From assembly GCA_944381575.1 (NCBI GenBank), contig CALWLS010000003.1:62001-126000 (forward strand): DNA of 64,000 nt, written 5' to 3'. This document shows, one piece after another, positions 52,066 through 60,414 of the stretch. The notes under the pieces are model-generated. The model did not search any database and had not been told where the DNA came from. It worked only from the letters and a program-made list of their open reading frames with translations. Position 1 is the stretch's first letter; each line of letters opens with the position of its first letter. The DNA comes from an uncultured Lachnospiraceae bacterium (GTDB lineage: Bacteria; Bacillota; Clostridia; Lachnospirales; Lachnospiraceae). Both the position numbers and the translations under genes were made by a program.

Positions 52066-52106
52066 AAATACGCAGGAGGAGCGGATAATGGCAGCCGCAG
52101 CACGGT

Positions 52107-53750
52107 TCAGGTGACGGCGAGGCTGCGTATGAGCTTTTTTATCTCGTTGAAATTACGGAATTTCTTAGTCAGATCCAGGTGGAGGCTCTGACCAAGCTTT
52201 GAAAGCAGGCTGTCGGAATATGCGAGTATGTATATGTCGTCACGGACATGTATATACTCGCATTTTTTCAGGCTTTCGATCATGTCGGATAAGCTGTATC
52301 CGGTATCGGTCATCCGGCTTAACAGCTTGATCAGGGTGAAGCTCATTAAGTTCAGCAGGAATTCTGAATTTTCATCCATGGCCCGGTGATTATTAAGACC
52401 GGTCTTAGCTGATGGCCGAGTGTCCATATTGCCGTAAAAATCAAAAAAATATGTCATTTCCTCATAATAAGAAAATATTTCGCCTGCTTTCAGCAGATCA
52501 AGGCCGGTCTCGCTGGTAACGATGACGGCATATCCCTCAAAAGAATACCCTGAAACGCTGTCAGGGCCAGTCATGGACGTATGATTCCGTTCCATATCGG
52601 CATAGGTTGGGGAATATATTATGATCTGCTTTTCACTGTAAAAATGCCTGCTGCCGTTATTTTCTATAATTTTCTCAACGACACGCTCCTTAAATGAGAA
52701 CCGTCCATTTCTGATATCCTCTGCAAAGGCTGTGACGGAGGCAGGGCGGTTTGTATCACTGATATGCATGCAGCCGGATCGAAGGTCAGTGCTGTAATCC
52801 TTTTTATCCAAAGCCCATTTTTTTAAGTCCTCATCAGCATATGACAGGGGAAAACCGAGCAGATAGCCGTACCCTGCATGAATGATCCTGCGGACGACAC
52901 CTTCACGGTCTTCATGTATGCTGCCGGAAACTATCAGTGTTTTCAGGTTTTCATGATCTTCCGGAAGCTGTTTATCTGAATGCAGCATATCCACCGGATC
53001 AGTATCGCAAAGCCGCTTTTTTAAAAATCTGAAGTCAAAGGGCAGTCCATTACCATCGGTAATAAGACCATAGCAGCTTTTACAGGAGTATCTGCCGAAA
53101 AAATCGTCTGCAAAGGGATCTGAACGGAAGGCGAATTTGTACGGCGTAAGCTCTGACAGGAGGAAAAGCCTGTATTTATCAAAGCTGTAAAAGGATGACA
53201 GTCCGCAGGACATTATCTTTGCGATCTCACGGCTCTGCTTGGATATAAGGTCAACGGCGCGGTAAAAGTCGGCCGTGGTAAATTTTAAGCCGCCGAACAG
53301 CCGGGCAAGGGATCTTAAGGCATCAGGCTCGGAAAAGTCAAAGAGAAGTCTGCCGCATATATTGATAGTCAGCATTGTGCTGTTATGATAATCCGATTTT
53401 GTACTGCGGTTGAATTCCGACAGAAATTCGGTGAGCTTAAGGATGCTGCATAATTTAAGAAGTGCGGCGAAGCCGAAATTAATGCGTACAGGAAATTCAA
53501 GTCTGCCGTCACATTCATGATCGGCCGGTCCAAGTATCTCGGAAAGGTCCTTTTTTCTTTTTGCCGTCATTTCCCTTGCCATGTCTGAAAAATATTTTAT
53601 GGGGTCGTCATACTGCTTTTCCAGCACGTCAAGATAGCCAAGAGTCTTTATTACCTTGGCTTTAGGCCTTTTTTCGTTATCACGGTAGGCCTCGACTATA
53701 AAAAGCTGCGTCCTGCCGGTTTTCCTGTTATGGCTTTTTTTCAGATACAT
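52107..53750 (-). CDS. IS1634/IS4-like transposase-derived protein with degenerate catalytic motif
   Basis: A 547-residue intact ORF, the only convincing minus-strand gene. The N-terminus (YLKKSHNRKTGRTQLFIVE, then KTLGYLDVLEKQYDDPI) closely resembles IS1634-family transposases. The DDE catalytic region has decayed: where the family has a YYDVTN-type motif this protein has YSFDKY, and the second Asp motif (VADxG) reads IVSGSI; the terminal Glu region survives as YYEEMTYFF. No terminal inverted repeats or target duplication could be found, and there is no Shine-Dalgarno before ATG 53750. An uninterrupted 547-codon frame despite lost catalysis suggests domestication or very recent decay. Confidence 0.65.
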   Translation of the reverse strand: MYLKKSHNRKTGRTQLFIVEAYRDNEKRPKAKVIKTLGYLDVLEKQYDDPIKYFSDMAREMTAKRKKDLSEILGPADHECDGRLEFPVRINFGFAALLKLCSILKLTEFLSEFNRSTKSDYHNSTMLTINICGRLLFDFSEPDALRSLARLFGGLKFTTADFYRAVDLISKQSREIAKIMSCGLSSFYSFDKYRLFLLSELTPYKFAFRSDPFADDFFGRYSCKSCYGLITDGNGLPFDFRFLKKRLCDTDPVDMLHSDKQLPEDHENLKTLIVSGSIHEDREGVVRRIIHAGYGYLLGFPLSYADEDLKKWALDKKDYSTDLRSGCMHISDTNRPASVTAFAEDIRNGRFSFKERVVEKIIENNGSRHFYSEKQIIIYSPTYADMERNHTSMTGPDSVSGYSFEGYAVIVTSETGLDLLKAGEIFSYYEEMTYFFDFYGNMDTRPSAKTGLNNHRAMDENSEFLLNLMSFTLIKLLSRMTDTGYSLSDMIESLKKCEYIHVRDDIYILAYSDSLLSKLGQSLHLDLTKKFRNFNEIKKLIRSLAVT

Positions 53751-53752
53751 AG

Positions 53753-53771
53753 TATTAAGACTATCTTAATA
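53753..53771. promoter_or_regulatory. 19-bp palindrome in the divergent region, possible GntR operator
   Basis: TATTAAGA (53753-53760), centre CTA, and TCTTAATA (53764-53771) are perfect inverted arms. It lies between the divergent transposase-like gene and the GntR gene, 2 bp before the former's ATG. It could be a GntR autoregulatory site or an element end. Confidence 0.5.
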
Positions 53772-53849
53772 ATGTAAAATCGAAGCAAAAAAAAGCTTGT
53801 AATTTTGCATTTTTTTTAATACGATATATTAATCAGGTGAGGTGAGACA

Positions 53850-54548
53850 ATGAGTTCTGATTTTACAGTTATCATCAATGAGTATATGCCCTTAAGAGAG
53901 CTGGTATTTACGACTTTGCGCCAGGCCATACTTAAGGGAGAGATACAGCCGGGCGAGAGGCTCATGGAGATACAGCTTGCTGAAAAAATGGGAGTGAGCC
54001 GTACGCCTATCAGGGAGGCCATCAGAAAGCTTGCCAACGAGGGACTTGTTACCATGATACCGAGAAAGGGCGCGATCGTCGCCGGCATCTCGGAAAAACT
54101 TCTGATGGACGTCCTTCAGGTAAGGATGACCCTGGAAAAGATGGCGTATGAATGTGCTTTCAAGTACATAACCGATGAGCAGATCGAAGAGCTGAAAACT
54201 GCCGAAAGGGAATTTGAGACTGCCATCAGGGAAAATGATCTGGTAAAGATCGCCGAGTCTGACGAGAAATTTCATTTCATCATCTACGACGCCGCGCAGA
54301 ACGATAAGCTTAAGGAGATACTTACCAATCTGCGTGAGAACATGTACAGATACCGCATGGAGTATGCCAAGAACCGTGAGTCAAGGGAAAAGCTCACGAG
54401 GGAGCACAGCGCTCTTATCGATACCTTTGTAAGGCGTGATTCCGTGGAGGGACTCAAGATCGTGGAGGAGCACATCCACAATCAGGAAACCGTTATCCTC
54501 GAAAAGATCAAGGAGGATGCTGCGGCCAGCCAGAAAAAGACCAAATAA
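53850..54548 (+). CDS. GntR-family regulator, FadR/FCD subfamily
   Basis: A 232-residue repressor-like protein. The winged HTH is at about residues 10-75 (LRELVFTTLRQAILKGEIQ, GERLMEIQLAEKMGVSRTPIREAIRKL in two parts, wing GLVTMIPRKGAIVAG). The C-terminal all-helical FCD domain contains His residues (EKFHFIIYDAA, EHSALIDTF, EEHIHNQE) positioned to bind a metal and an organic-acid ligand. The ligand is unknown. A clean terminator follows, so it is monocistronic. The RND-pump operon begins 250 bp downstream and is a possible target. Confidence 0.9.
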   Translation: MSSDFTVIINEYMPLRELVFTTLRQAILKGEIQPGERLMEIQLAEKMGVSRTPIREAIRKLANEGLVTMIPRKGAIVAGISEKLLMDVLQVRMTLEKMAYECAFKYITDEQIEELKTAEREFETAIRENDLVKIAESDEKFHFIIYDAAQNDKLKEILTNLRENMYRYRMEYAKNRESREKLTREHSALIDTFVRRDSVEGLKIVEEHIHNQETVILEKIKEDAAASQKKTK

Positions 54549-54580
54549 ATTTAAAATGAAATTCAAGAGCAAATATTATG

Positions 54581-54607
54581 ATACCTGCCATAACGGCAGG
54601 TATTTTT
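54581..54607 (+). terminator. Terminator after the GntR gene
   Basis: ATACCTGCC (54581-54589) and GGCAGGTAT (54595-54603), a perfect 9-bp stem with loop ATAAC, followed by T5 (54603-54607). Confidence 0.9.
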
Positions 54608-54648
54608 CGTGCAAACTAAACCACTACAAAATCTGAACTTTCTGCAAA

Positions 54649-54677
54649 TTGATAAGGGCAAGCTTTAATACTTTAAT
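54649..54677 (+). promoter_or_regulatory. Candidate promoter of the RND-TolC-like operon
   Basis: TTGATA (54649-54654), a 17-bp spacer and TTTAAT (54672-54677). The untranslated leader would be about 115 nt and includes a stable hairpin. Confidence 0.5.
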
Positions 54678-54734
54678 GATTTATGATAAATTTGTAATCT
54701 GCAGGCATGAGTTCTGCGTTATTTTTAAGGAAAA

Positions 54735-54765
54735 TGTTCCTGGACCGCGAGCGGTCTAAGGAGCA
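54735..54765 (+). other. Leader hairpin upstream of the RND adaptor gene
   Basis: TGTTCCT (54735-54741) pairs with AGGAGCA (54759-54765), and the inner GACCGC (54743-54748) with GCGGTC (54751-54756) around a GA loop: 13 bp with a small internal loop. It has no T tract and lies about 34 nt before the start codon; possible regulatory RNA structure or operator. Confidence 0.55.
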
Positions 54766-54798
54766 TATTGCCGATAAAACATTTTAAAGAGGTAAGGT

Positions 54799-56037
54799 AT
54801 GGAAAACGAGACGAAAAAGAGTCCGAAAAAGAAGATAATCATGATAGTTGTAGTGGTTTTGGCGGCACTGTATGTTATCTTCAGATTTATGAACAAGGAA
54901 ACGGTGATAGAGGTCACCCCGCTGCCTACGGTATCAGTGGGTTCGCCCGAGGTGGGAGACATTTCCGTTGAAACGAGCCTTGTGGGCACCGTGGAACCCG
55001 GAGACGTATATTATGTAATGCCAAAGGCGGCGGGAGAGATAACGAATATATACGTACAGGCAGGGGATACCGTGGCCGCAGGGGATCCTATATGCGATAT
55101 AGATAATTCCAAGATGGTGGATTCGGCGAAGGTATCTCTGGATTCGGCAAAGGTTGCACTGGATTCTGCGACGGAGGGAGAGGCCCTTGCAAGGACGAAT
55201 CTTGACAGGATGCAGGCTCTTTTAAATACCGGGGATATATCCCAGCAGTCATATGAGTCCGCAAAAAGCTCCTACGATCAGGCTGCTGCAGCCGTAGAGA
55301 GCGCGAAGCTTCAGATGGAAAACGCCCAGCTTAATTATGATACCCAGGTGGAATATTCCACAGTGACCTCGCCGGTGAACGGAAGAGTGGAGTCAACGAA
55401 TATGAGCATGAACGCCATGGCTTCCCAGAGCTCTGAGGTATGCGTTGTTTCATCGGATGAGTCAAACAAGCTCACATTTTCCATAACCGACAGGCTGCTT
55501 TCCGAGTTATCCACGGGTACTCCGATCAAGGTTTCCAAGCAGGGAGAGACCTATGAGGGCTCCATAACCCGCATAGAGAGCCTGCCGAATGCCCAGACGG
55601 GACTTTATCCGGTGGAGGCCGAATTCGAAGGCAGCGACAGTATACCGAAGGGAGCCAAGGTCAAGGTTTATTTTGATTCTGAAAGCTCTGAAGGCGCAAT
55701 ACTTGTAAATACCGACAGCGTTTACTATGACGGCGGAAATCCTTATGTATATACCATAACCTATAATGATGAAGCCGGTGCAGGCGAAACCGGTAAGGCC
55801 TCGGCAGAGGAGGCCGGAGAAACTGCCGTAGAAACTGCAGGGGAAACGTCTCAGATACTCATAGGCGAAGGAAACCGCGCTGCTACGATACATAAAAATG
55901 CCGTTGAAACGGGTATCTCAAACATGGAAAAGACGGAGATAATAAGCGGTATAGAAGAAGACAGCATTGTCGTCAATACATGGACCTCTCAGCTGTATGA
56001 GGGCGCTCAGGTACAGGTGCTGCCTGCGGAGGGCTGA
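54799..56037 (+). CDS. RND efflux adaptor (membrane fusion protein, HlyD/AcrA type)
   Basis: A 412-residue adaptor anchored by one N-terminal transmembrane helix (about residues 13-31) instead of a lipid. It has a split lipoyl domain, a coiled-coil hairpin (about residues 105-185), a beta-barrel and a membrane-proximal domain with a 40-residue acidic insert near residues 325-360. The hairpin tip carries RMQALLNTGDIS, an exact match to the RxxxLxxxxxxS motif by which Gram-negative adaptors contact TolC (Arg137, Leu141, Ser148). Genes for the pump and two TolC-like proteins follow, spaced 4-56 bp. Substrate unknown. Confidence 0.9.
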   Translation: MENETKKSPKKKIIMIVVVVLAALYVIFRFMNKETVIEVTPLPTVSVGSPEVGDISVETSLVGTVEPGDVYYVMPKAAGEITNIYVQAGDTVAAGDPICDIDNSKMVDSAKVSLDSAKVALDSATEGEALARTNLDRMQALLNTGDISQQSYESAKSSYDQAAAAVESAKLQMENAQLNYDTQVEYSTVTSPVNGRVESTNMSMNAMASQSSEVCVVSSDESNKLTFSITDRLLSELSTGTPIKVSKQGETYEGSITRIESLPNAQTGLYPVEAEFEGSDSIPKGAKVKVYFDSESSEGAILVNTDSVYYDGGNPYVYTITYNDEAGAGETGKASAEEAGETAVETAGETSQILIGEGNRAATIHKNAVETGISNMEKTEIISGIEEDSIVVNTWTSQLYEGAQVQVLPAEG

Positions 56038-56041
56038 TGGC

Positions 56042-59000
56042 ATGACAAAGCTTACAAAATTTGTTTTAAAAAGGCCGGTAACGGCGCTTTTGTGTGTACT
56101 TTCGCTGATATTTTTCGGTGTCATGTCCCTTACGACCTCAAGGATAGAGCTTACTCCGGAGATCAATATGCCCATGCTGGTGGTGCAGACAACGTATGCC
56201 GGAGCCAGCCCTTCAGATATAGATGAGCTTATAACAAAGGAAATAGAAGAGGATCTTAATTCACTGAGTGATGTAGACAGCATAACAGGACAGTCCTCGG
56301 AAAATTTCTCAATGATCCTTATACAGTACGACTACGGTACTGATATGGATAACGCTTACTCGGACCTCAGAAAGGCCCTTGACGGGACTCAGTCGAGGCT
56401 GCCGGAGGATGCGGATGAGCCTGTGATATATGAGATGGACGTCAATTCCATGGCTTCCATGTACATAGCAGTAAATAACAGCGCTGTAGACAATATTTAT
56501 AACTTTACCGACAGCACCATAGCTCCTGAGCTTGAAAAGCTTTCAGCCGTAGGCTCCGTGGATATATCCGGAGGCAACAAGGAGTATATAAGGGTACTGC
56601 TGGATCCGGAAAAGCTGGCACAGTACGGGCTTGATTTCCAGACGGTAGCGCAATACATCGGATCTGCGTCATTTACAATACCGGCGGGTTCCACAAATGT
56701 GGGAAGCACTGAGATGAGCATATCCATGGGCGTGGATTTTGATTCTCCGGATTCCTTAAAGCAGATACCGATCACTCTCGGTAATGGGGATATCATATAT
56801 CTCGAAGATTTAGCGGAAGTGACAAGGGCTGAGGAAAAGTCCAGCGCCATAGGCCGTTATAACGGAGAGGATACCATAGTCGTCGGCGTTAACAGGAATA
56901 CCCAGTATACGGCTGTTGACGTATCCAATCAGGTCATGAGGGCCCTCAATAATCTGAAGGCCCAGAATCCTACTCTGGATTTTACGATCATACAGGACAG
57001 CGCAGAACAGATAAATGATTCCATAGACTCCATGCTTCAGACCATGGTCATGGTCATAGTGCTTTCAGCCATAGTGCTGTTCGTGTTCTATGGAGATATC
57101 AAGGCCTCGCTGATAGTCGGCACCTCCATTCCTATATCGATACTTACCGCATTTATCCTGATGTGGGTAATGGATTATTCATTTAATGTAATCACTCTTG
57201 GAGCCATAGTCCTCGGCGTCGGCATGATGGTCGACAACTCCATAGTCGTACTGGAGTCATGCTTCAGGGTAAAGGAGGAAAATCCGGGGCAGGAGTTCAA
57301 GGATTATATAACCTCGGCGGTACACGGGGCCGATCAGGTGGCGGCGTCGATACTCGGAGGCACGATAACGACCTGCGTCGTATTTCTTCCTTTGGGACTG
57401 GTAAGCGGATTGTCAGGCCAGTTTTTCCAGCCGCTGGGATTTACCATAGTATTCTGTATGGTGGCATCCCTTATATCGGCCTGTACCATAGTTCCGCTGT
57501 GCTATGTATATTATAAGCCGCAGGAAAAGGAAAAAGCTCCGGCCTATAAGACCATAAGACGCATGCAGACCGGTTACAGGAGTATGATGAAGTCCATAAT
57601 GGCCCACAAAAAGAGGACACTTGCCATAACCGGAGCCCTTATAGTATTTTCACTGTTCCTTGCCACACAGCTTGAGATGAACCTTATGCCGGCTACAGAT
57701 GAGGGAACTGTTTCCATCTCAGTGGATATGAAGGCAAATGTCAATCTCGAGACTCAGGATGAGACTTACAGGGAGATAGAGGAGATAATATCCAAAGATG
57801 AGGATGTGGAGGATTATTTTATAAGCTCCTCAAGCATGGGCGGGGCATCCATGACGGTATATCTTAAGAAGGACCGTAAAATGAGTACGGATGACCATGT
57901 CATGCAGTGGAAGAGGGAGCTTCAGTCCGTGGATAACTGCGACATAACGGTCGAATCATATTCCACCACCAGTATGATGAATATGGGGACTGATTTCTCC
58001 GTATACCTCGTATCATCGGATTATGATAAGCTGAAAGAGGCCTCGGACAATATATATAATGCACTGCAGATGGATGACCGTGTCACGGCGGTATCCTCCT
58101 CCCTGGCGAATACCTCTCCGATAATCAAGATCAAGGTAGATCCGGTCCAGGCTGCGGCTGAGGGGCTTAACGGCGCCCAGGTTGCAGGAAGTCTCTACAG
58201 CATGATCTCGGGAACCGAGGCTGATACCATGACTGTCGGAGGAACGGACATGTCGGTCATGGTGGAATATCCGGAGGATGAATTCGATGAGCTTTCCAAG
58301 GTAGAGGACATAATGCTGACCTCAGCCACAGGTAATACCGTATATCTTAAGGATATTGCAGATATAGGCTTTGAAGACAGCCCTTCATCCATAGTCCGCA
58401 TGGATAAGCAGTATCAGGCTGAGATTTCCGCAAGCTATACTGATCTTGCGGATGCCGGGACCATGATGGATATAAGGAACAGCTATGTCATACCTAATCT
58501 GAGCATTGATGTCACTGAGCAGCAGAGCTCACAGATGGAGATGATGAATGAGGAATTCTCAAGCCTCGGGCTCACCCTGTTTGTTGCTGTGTTCCTGGTA
58601 TTCGTAGTAATGGCAGCCCAGTTCGAGTCCTTAAGGTTCTCAGGCATGGTCATGGCCACGATACCGTTCTCCATGATAGGAGCCCTGGCCTTCCTGTGGA
58701 TATTCGATCTGGAGATATCCATGGTCTCGCTCATGGGATTCCTGATACTTATAGGAACTGCGGTCAATAACGGTATCCTGTATGTTGATACGGTAGACCA
58801 GAAAAGGGAAGAGATGGGTCTTGACGAAGCTTTGGTCGAGGCCGGAGTCATAAGGCTCAAGCCTATACTCATGACGACTCTTACTACGGTAATAGGCATG
58901 GTGCCTATGGCAGTAGGAACCGGAGGCTCCGGAGACATGATGAGGGGACTTGCCATGGTGGATATAGGAGGTCTTATAACCTCTACAGTAATGGCTCTCC

Positions 59001-59068
59001 TCGTACTTCCGGTCATATTCTATTATGTTAATGGAAACCGTGATAAGAGGAAGGTAGAAATAGACTGA
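56042..59068 (+). CDS. RND (HAE1/AcrB-like) efflux transporter
   Basis: A 1008-residue inner-membrane pump with the RND layout: TM1 at the N-terminus, a ~300-residue external loop, six-helix bundle, second external loop, second bundle (12 TM in all). TM4 contains GVGMMVDNSIVVLES; the proton-relay Asp pair of AcrB is here Asp398-Asn399. The second half shows MGFLILIGTAVNNGILYVDT with conserved Asn and a late LKPILMTTLTTVIGMVPMA motif with the TM11 Thr region. ATG 56042 follows GGAGGG. It is related to Firmicutes SwrC/YerP. Export of amphiphiles or lipopeptides is plausible but unproven. Confidence 0.92.
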   Translation: MTKLTKFVLKRPVTALLCVLSLIFFGVMSLTTSRIELTPEINMPMLVVQTTYAGASPSDIDELITKEIEEDLNSLSDVDSITGQSSENFSMILIQYDYGTDMDNAYSDLRKALDGTQSRLPEDADEPVIYEMDVNSMASMYIAVNNSAVDNIYNFTDSTIAPELEKLSAVGSVDISGGNKEYIRVLLDPEKLAQYGLDFQTVAQYIGSASFTIPAGSTNVGSTEMSISMGVDFDSPDSLKQIPITLGNGDIIYLEDLAEVTRAEEKSSAIGRYNGEDTIVVGVNRNTQYTAVDVSNQVMRALNNLKAQNPTLDFTIIQDSAEQINDSIDSMLQTMVMVIVLSAIVLFVFYGDIKASLIVGTSIPISILTAFILMWVMDYSFNVITLGAIVLGVGMMVDNSIVVLESCFRVKEENPGQEFKDYITSAVHGADQVAASILGGTITTCVVFLPLGLVSGLSGQFFQPLGFTIVFCMVASLISACTIVPLCYVYYKPQEKEKAPAYKTIRRMQTGYRSMMKSIMAHKKRTLAITGALIVFSLFLATQLEMNLMPATDEGTVSISVDMKANVNLETQDETYREIEEIISKDEDVEDYFISSSSMGGASMTVYLKKDRKMSTDDHVMQWKRELQSVDNCDITVESYSTTSMMNMGTDFSVYLVSSDYDKLKEASDNIYNALQMDDRVTAVSSSLANTSPIIKIKVDPVQAAAEGLNGAQVAGSLYSMISGTEADTMTVGGTDMSVMVEYPEDEFDELSKVEDIMLTSATGNTVYLKDIADIGFEDSPSSIVRMDKQYQAEISASYTDLADAGTMMDIRNSYVIPNLSIDVTEQQSSQMEMMNEEFSSLGLTLFVAVFLVFVVMAAQFESLRFSGMVMATIPFSMIGALAFLWIFDLEISMVSLMGFLILIGTAVNNGILYVDTVDQKREEMGLDEALVEAGVIRLKPILMTTLTTVIGMVPMAVGTGGSGDMMRGLAMVDIGGLITSTVMALLVLPVIFYYVNGNRDKRKVEID

Positions 59069-59086
59069 TATATATGGATGATTTTG

Positions 59087-59105
59087 CGGGCGCTTTAGGC
59101 GCCCG
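59087..59105 (+). other. Hairpin between the RND pump and first TolC-like gene
   Basis: CGGGCGC (59087-59093) and GCGCCCG (59099-59105) form a perfect 7-bp GC stem with loop TTTAG, immediately before the AAAGGA ribosome site of the next gene. It may adjust relative expression. Confidence 0.6.
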
Positions 59106-59119
59106 AAAGGAAAAGCTAT

Positions 59120-60358
59120 ATGATTAAGGAAAACCCAAAAGGAAAAGCTAAGATAATGCTTGCTGCGGCCTCGGCTTTTGTAATGACGGTAAACGGAGCC
59201 CTGCTGCCTCAGATAAATGCATATGCCGAGGGCTATGCGGTCTATCCTGATTACGGTTCCTCGGGCACATCCTCAAGCGTCATTACGAGGAATAATTTCT
59301 CCAGAAGCGCTGAGGAGTGGGCGGCTCTTGAGGATAATAATCTTAACTGGGAGGAGATCCCGGACCTTATCCATGAATATAACGCCACGGTAATAACAAA
59401 CAGGAGCGAGCTTGAGAAGGACGAAAGACGCTCCATGGATGCCGAAGAGATAAGCGAATATCTCATGGACATGGCGGATGACGCGGACGCGGACGCAGAT
59501 GAAGCTGAAGAGACCAGTGCTGCCCTTGCGGCCACATACCGCAGTCAGGCGGACTCCTTAAGGCAGCAGGCCAACAGTAATCTGGATGACTATGAGATAA
59601 TAAAGCTGAGCTATGAGCAGATAGAAAAGCAGACTGCGCTTAGCGCGAAGCAGCAGTTCATAGAGTATTACAGGGCTCTGGCCCAGGATGAATACAATGA
59701 GCCGAACTTAAGCTATCTTGAGAGACTTTACGTTTCGGAACAGAATAAATATAACGTCAATATGTCCACTGAGCTTAATGTACTTACGGCAAAGGAGACC
59801 TGGGAAAACGCCAGGGCTTCCGCCGCCGTCAATAAAAACAGCATCAGCTCAAATCTCCAGAGCCTTATAGTGCTCTGCGGCTGGAAATATGACGCTGAGC
59901 CTGTAATAGGCCCGCTGCCTGAGATGACGGCTGAGGAGGCGGTGAATGTCGATTATGCAGCTGACCTCGAAAAGGCCAGGGCCAACAGCATAACTCTCAG
60001 GATGGATAATATCAGGCTTGAAAACGCTAAAAAAATGGGGACCTCCGCTCTCGTGAGCGAGCAGGAGACCACGTTGAAAAACGATACGGACAGCTTCGGC
60101 ATCAGCTTCAAGGCAGCCTATGACAGCCTCAAAACCTGCGCTGAGGCCTATGTGAACGCAGTGAACGCCAGTGCCAACGGAGACAGGGATCTTGAATACG
60201 CAAGGCGTCAGAGAGAGATGGGACTTATAAGCGACGTGGATCTTATGACCGCTGAAAATACAAAAAGATCGCTGGAGCTTAATGTCAAGACGGCGTATTA
60301 CGACATGGTAAGCGCAAGAGCTTCTTATGACGCAGCCGTAAATGACGGGATCCTCTGA
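59120..60358 (+). CDS. Secreted TolC-like (OEP-fold) coiled-coil protein 1
   Basis: A 412-residue protein with a signal peptide (about residues 1-36, cleavage near AYAEG) and a long alpha-helical body. Two TolC-type helical repeats are recognisable by their tip motifs: NVNMSTEL followed by NVLTAKE (from residue 212) and EMGLISDVDLMTAEN with GLIS at 368-371. This equals the VGL-type tip that adaptors bind in TolC. The tips are about 155 residues apart, much closer than in E. coli TolC (roughly 210), and no run of alternating beta strands is seen, so the outer-membrane barrel appears to be missing. It follows the RND pump in one operon. Confidence 0.75.
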   Translation: MIKENPKGKAKIMLAAASAFVMTVNGALLPQINAYAEGYAVYPDYGSSGTSSSVITRNNFSRSAEEWAALEDNNLNWEEIPDLIHEYNATVITNRSELEKDERRSMDAEEISEYLMDMADDADADADEAEETSAALAATYRSQADSLRQQANSNLDDYEIIKLSYEQIEKQTALSAKQQFIEYYRALAQDEYNEPNLSYLERLYVSEQNKYNVNMSTELNVLTAKETWENARASAAVNKNSISSNLQSLIVLCGWKYDAEPVIGPLPEMTAEEAVNVDYAADLEKARANSITLRMDNIRLENAKKMGTSALVSEQETTLKNDTDSFGISFKAAYDSLKTCAEAYVNAVNASANGDRDLEYARRQREMGLISDVDLMTAENTKRSLELNVKTAYYDMVSARASYDAAVNDGIL

Positions 60359-60366
60359 CAGATCTT

Positions 60367-60375
60367 TGGTATAAT
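60367..60375 (+). promoter_or_regulatory. Possible extended -10 promoter before TolC-like gene 2
   Basis: TGGTATAAT at 60367-60375, with no good -35. It could add transcription of the last gene of the operon. Confidence 0.35.
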
Positions 60376-60414
60376 TTGAGCAGGCAGGCATTTATATGTC
60401 CGGGAAAGGCTTAA

